DNA from: Thermoflexales bacterium
Lineage (GTDB): Bacteria; Chloroflexota; Anaerolineae; B4-G1; SLSP01
DNA length: 14,699 nucleotides
Assembly: GCA_007130345.1 (NCBI GenBank)
Contig: SLSP01000542.1
Span: forward strand, 1-14,699
Direction of reading: 5' to 3'
The position numbers and the translations under genes were made by a program. Below are positions 13,218 through 14,699 of the stretch, piece by piece (the stretch's first letter is position 1; the number at the start of each line of letters is the position of its first letter). Below the pieces are notes generated by a model, which worked only from the letters and a program-made list of their open reading frames with translations, was not told the DNA's origin and did not search any database.

Positions 13218-14699
13218 TTAAGGGTCAGATACACAACGAAATCCTAAGTAAGGATCTATGTCCGTGATGCGCCACCCCATATGATAGGCCATCGTAGATT
13301 CGAGATCACTCAATTTAGTATCGGCGCCACCGCCTTTGATGATTAAACGTTCAGGAAATTGCAGGATTAAATCAATGCATGGTTGTGGCTGATAAGCAGG
13401 GACATAGGCCATACGTGTGTAAGGCGTGCAAGTCCATTCCCAAACATTACCGGCTAAATCGTAAACTCCGTCTGGAGAAGCCCATGTCGTTGTGGCGATT
13501 TCAAGTATTTCGGGTGCATCCGTTGTATATCTGAAATTTGCTTGTGTGGTTGTTATGGGGGCATAGTCACCCCAGGGCCATGTCCAGGGCGTTTCTGGAC
13601 GCGCAGCGCGTTCCCATTCCCATACGGTAGGCAGGCGACGACCAATCCATGCGCAGAATTGGTTAGCTTGTAGCGCTGTAACGTGGGTTACGGGAAAATT
13701 TTTACGCTCTGGTGCATATTGGGATGGCGGCGCGTTGGGGATGCTACAGACGTTGGCTTTAACACATAACATATAGCGTTCATTCGTAACTTCATATTTT
13801 TCAATGGAGAAGGCTTCTATTGGATAGTTACCCGCTTGTAATGCGTAATCCGGTGCCCATTCGTTATCACCCAAGAAAGCGGCTTCAGAGTATTCGATTG
13901 GAATTAATTCTCCCAACAGCTGCGCTTGCCAACGGAGGTATTGCCGGTAGAGCGGCTGCGCGCTCAGAACCGCGATGAGCACGATCACCGCCGCGATGAT
14001 GGCGCTCCGCCGGGTGCGCGCCTGTTGGCTCTCTTGGATGAACTCGCGTTCGTAAGGCTCCACTTCGCCGGGCGGCGCGGTTTGTAGCCAGGCTCGCGCG
14101 GCGCGCAAGGCCCGGCCCCGGTACAACAACGCATTGCTCCGCGTTTCTAGCCACTGCCGCGCCAGCGGCCGCCAGGGGTGTACCTGATCCTGCGCCGCCT
14201 CCCACACCCGGTTCGACTTCACCACCGGCTCCACCAGCCGGTCGTGCGCCAACTCATACCAGCGCGAGCCGCCGCGCATCTCGGAGCGGAGCAGGTGATG
14301 GTTCTGCAATTCGCGCACGACGGCGTTGGGCAGCCCGGCGGTCTCGGTCTTGCCTTGTAACGCCAGTCCGCGCCGACCCTCCGGCGTGATGAGATGCTCG
14401 GCGAACCAGCGGCGCAAGCGGCGTTTGGTCACAACGAGACCTGTCAGGTTTTCTGAAACCTGACAGGTCTGCATCAATGTATGCTCATAAAAACTCGTCA
14501 GCGCGTCGTCCACGTTGTAGTGCTTGATCGCGTCCCATGTAATCACGCCGTCCGCTGCCGCCGAATCCGGCAGGCTTTCCCACAACTGCTGGCAGACCAC
14601 CTGCAATTGCACCGGCTCGACGTATTGACCGATGCTCCCCCCCTCGGTCCCCCCCAGTGGGGGGGAGGTCTGGGCTTCCCCCCCAGCGGGGGGGATTGA
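13218..14699 (-). CDS. STAND ATPase-like protein with FGE/sulfatase-modifying-factor domain, 5' partial
   Basis: The last 493 residues of a large protein; the frame stays open to the right edge, so the N-terminal NTPase part lies outside. In order: the end of a STAND-type module (EPVQLQVVCQQLW, then LRRWFAEHLITPEGRRG and WYELAHDRLVEPV, a winged-helix-like segment), a helical stretch, one membrane segment (about bases 13955-14006, SAIIAAVIVLIAVLSA), then an FGE-like C-type-lectin fold with IEKYEVTNERYMLC, RRLPTVWEWERAAR, DLAGNVWEWT and the final YLGFRC. The Cys pair used for catalysis in formylglycine-generating enzymes, expected between the GGG and GFRC landmarks, is absent. The domain is therefore probably a binding or sensing fold. 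The first half is GC-rich (68% in 14041-14100), while the FGE half is about 48%. Two palindromic elements lie within the reading frame. STAND proteins usually act as stimulus-driven switches in immunity or signalling. Confidence 0.85.
   Translation of the reverse strand, partial: SIPPAGGEAQTSPPLGGTEGGSIGQYVEPVQLQVVCQQLWESLPDSAAADGVITWDAIKHYNVDDALTSFYEHTLMQTCQVSENLTGLVVTKRRLRRWFAEHLITPEGRRGLALQGKTETAGLPNAVVRELQNHHLLRSEMRGGSRWYELAHDRLVEPVVKSNRVWEAAQDQVHPWRPLARQWLETRSNALLYRGRALRAARAWLQTAPPGEVEPYEREFIQESQQARTRRSAIIAAVIVLIAVLSAQPLYRQYLRWQAQLLGELIPIEYSEAAFLGDNEWAPDYALQAGNYPIEAFSIEKYEVTNERYMLCVKANVCSIPNAPPSQYAPERKNFPVTHVTALQANQFCAWIGRRLPTVWEWERAARPETPWTWPWGDYAPITTTQANFRYTTDAPEILEIATTTWASPDGVYDLAGNVWEWTCTPYTRMAYVPAYQPQPCIDLILQFPERLIIKGGGADTKLSDLESTMAYHMGWRITDIDPYLGFRCVSDP
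14437..14470. repeat. 15-bp palindromic element inside the STAND coding region
   Basis: AGACCTGTCAGGTTT (14437-14451) and AAACCTGACAGGTCT (14456-14470) pair perfectly across the loop TCTG. It is translated on the - strand as QTCQVSENLTGL, in the variable stretch just before the conserved LRRWFAEHLITPEGRRG. Relatives of this protein family, as I remember them, have a short linker there. The form is that of a dispersed palindrome that inserted in frame and is tolerated as a surface loop. Confidence 0.8.
14648..14695. repeat. Twin C7/G7 hairpins inside the STAND coding region
   Basis: Two hairpins of identical plan stand 11 bases apart. One has seven C, AGT, seven G at 14649-14665; the other has seven C, AGC, seven G at 14678-14694. 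Each is extended by one T-A pair. Both are translated within the open frame as a Gly/Pro-rich stretch (PPAGGEAQTSPPLGGTEGG) directly before GQYVEPVQLQ, which resumes conserved sequence. The repeat runs to the window edge and may continue. Confidence 0.75.

Noticed and set aside
13218..13400. C-terminal FGE domain as variable region of a diversity-generating retroelement
   Set aside because: FGE-like domains are common targets of such elements, but the end here is not Asn-rich or adenine-patterned. No template repeat or reverse transcriptase is seen in the window.

Overview
The window reads as a piece of a high-GC bacterial chromosome, most likely from Chloroflexota (Anaerolineae-like). This is inferred from the protein flavour, from the paired ATP-grasp/esterase genes, from a large STAND protein with a sulfatase-modifying-factor (FGE) domain, and from perfect palindromes scattered between and inside genes. 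No rRNA, tRNA, CRISPR array or insertion sequence was recognised, so the phylum call is tentative.

Layout. (1) 178-3745, + strand: a three-gene ABC-2 type exporter (ATPase and two different permeases), preceded by an AT-rich leader with two copies of a 13-base palindromic core. (2) 3754-4402: an overlapping MNT nucleotidyltransferase/HEPN pair, i.e. a HepT/MntA-type toxin-antitoxin module, of lower GC and tucked directly behind the exporter operon. (3) 4535-5386: a class II fructose-bisphosphate aldolase gene with its own sigma70-like promoter and a strong intrinsic terminator. (4) 5639-9609: two tandem paralogous ATP-grasp ligases followed by two tandem paralogous alpha/beta hydrolases. This A-A-B-B cassette is of unknown product and is the best candidate for an undescribed pathway. 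(5) 9619-11889: argS (with an aberrant HIGH signature) and dcd, spaced like the tail of the same transcript. (6) 11890-12375: a palindromic repeat and the shredded remnant of an amidohydrolase gene on the - strand. (7) 12372-14699, - strand: the C-terminal part of a STAND ATPase-like protein with a transmembrane segment and a non-catalytic FGE-like domain, followed by an unrecognised 252-residue protein.

Composition changes sharply in places. Hand counts over 60-base stretches give about 72% GC at 3661-3720 (permease), 43% at 4081-4140 (HEPN), 38% at 12781-12840 (unknown gene), 48% at 13441-13500 (FGE domain) and 68% at 14041-14100 (STAND part of the same gene). The toxin-antitoxin pair therefore looks acquired. 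The STAND/FGE gene looks like a chimera whose 3' end, together with the small gene behind it, came from a different source than its 5' end.

Working together: regions 1 and 2 can be one transcript, with the exporter followed by its passenger toxin-antitoxin pair. Regions 4 and 5 are also compatible with one long transcript ending near the hairpin at 11927-11956. Region 7 is a two-gene operon read in the opposite direction and running in from beyond the right edge.
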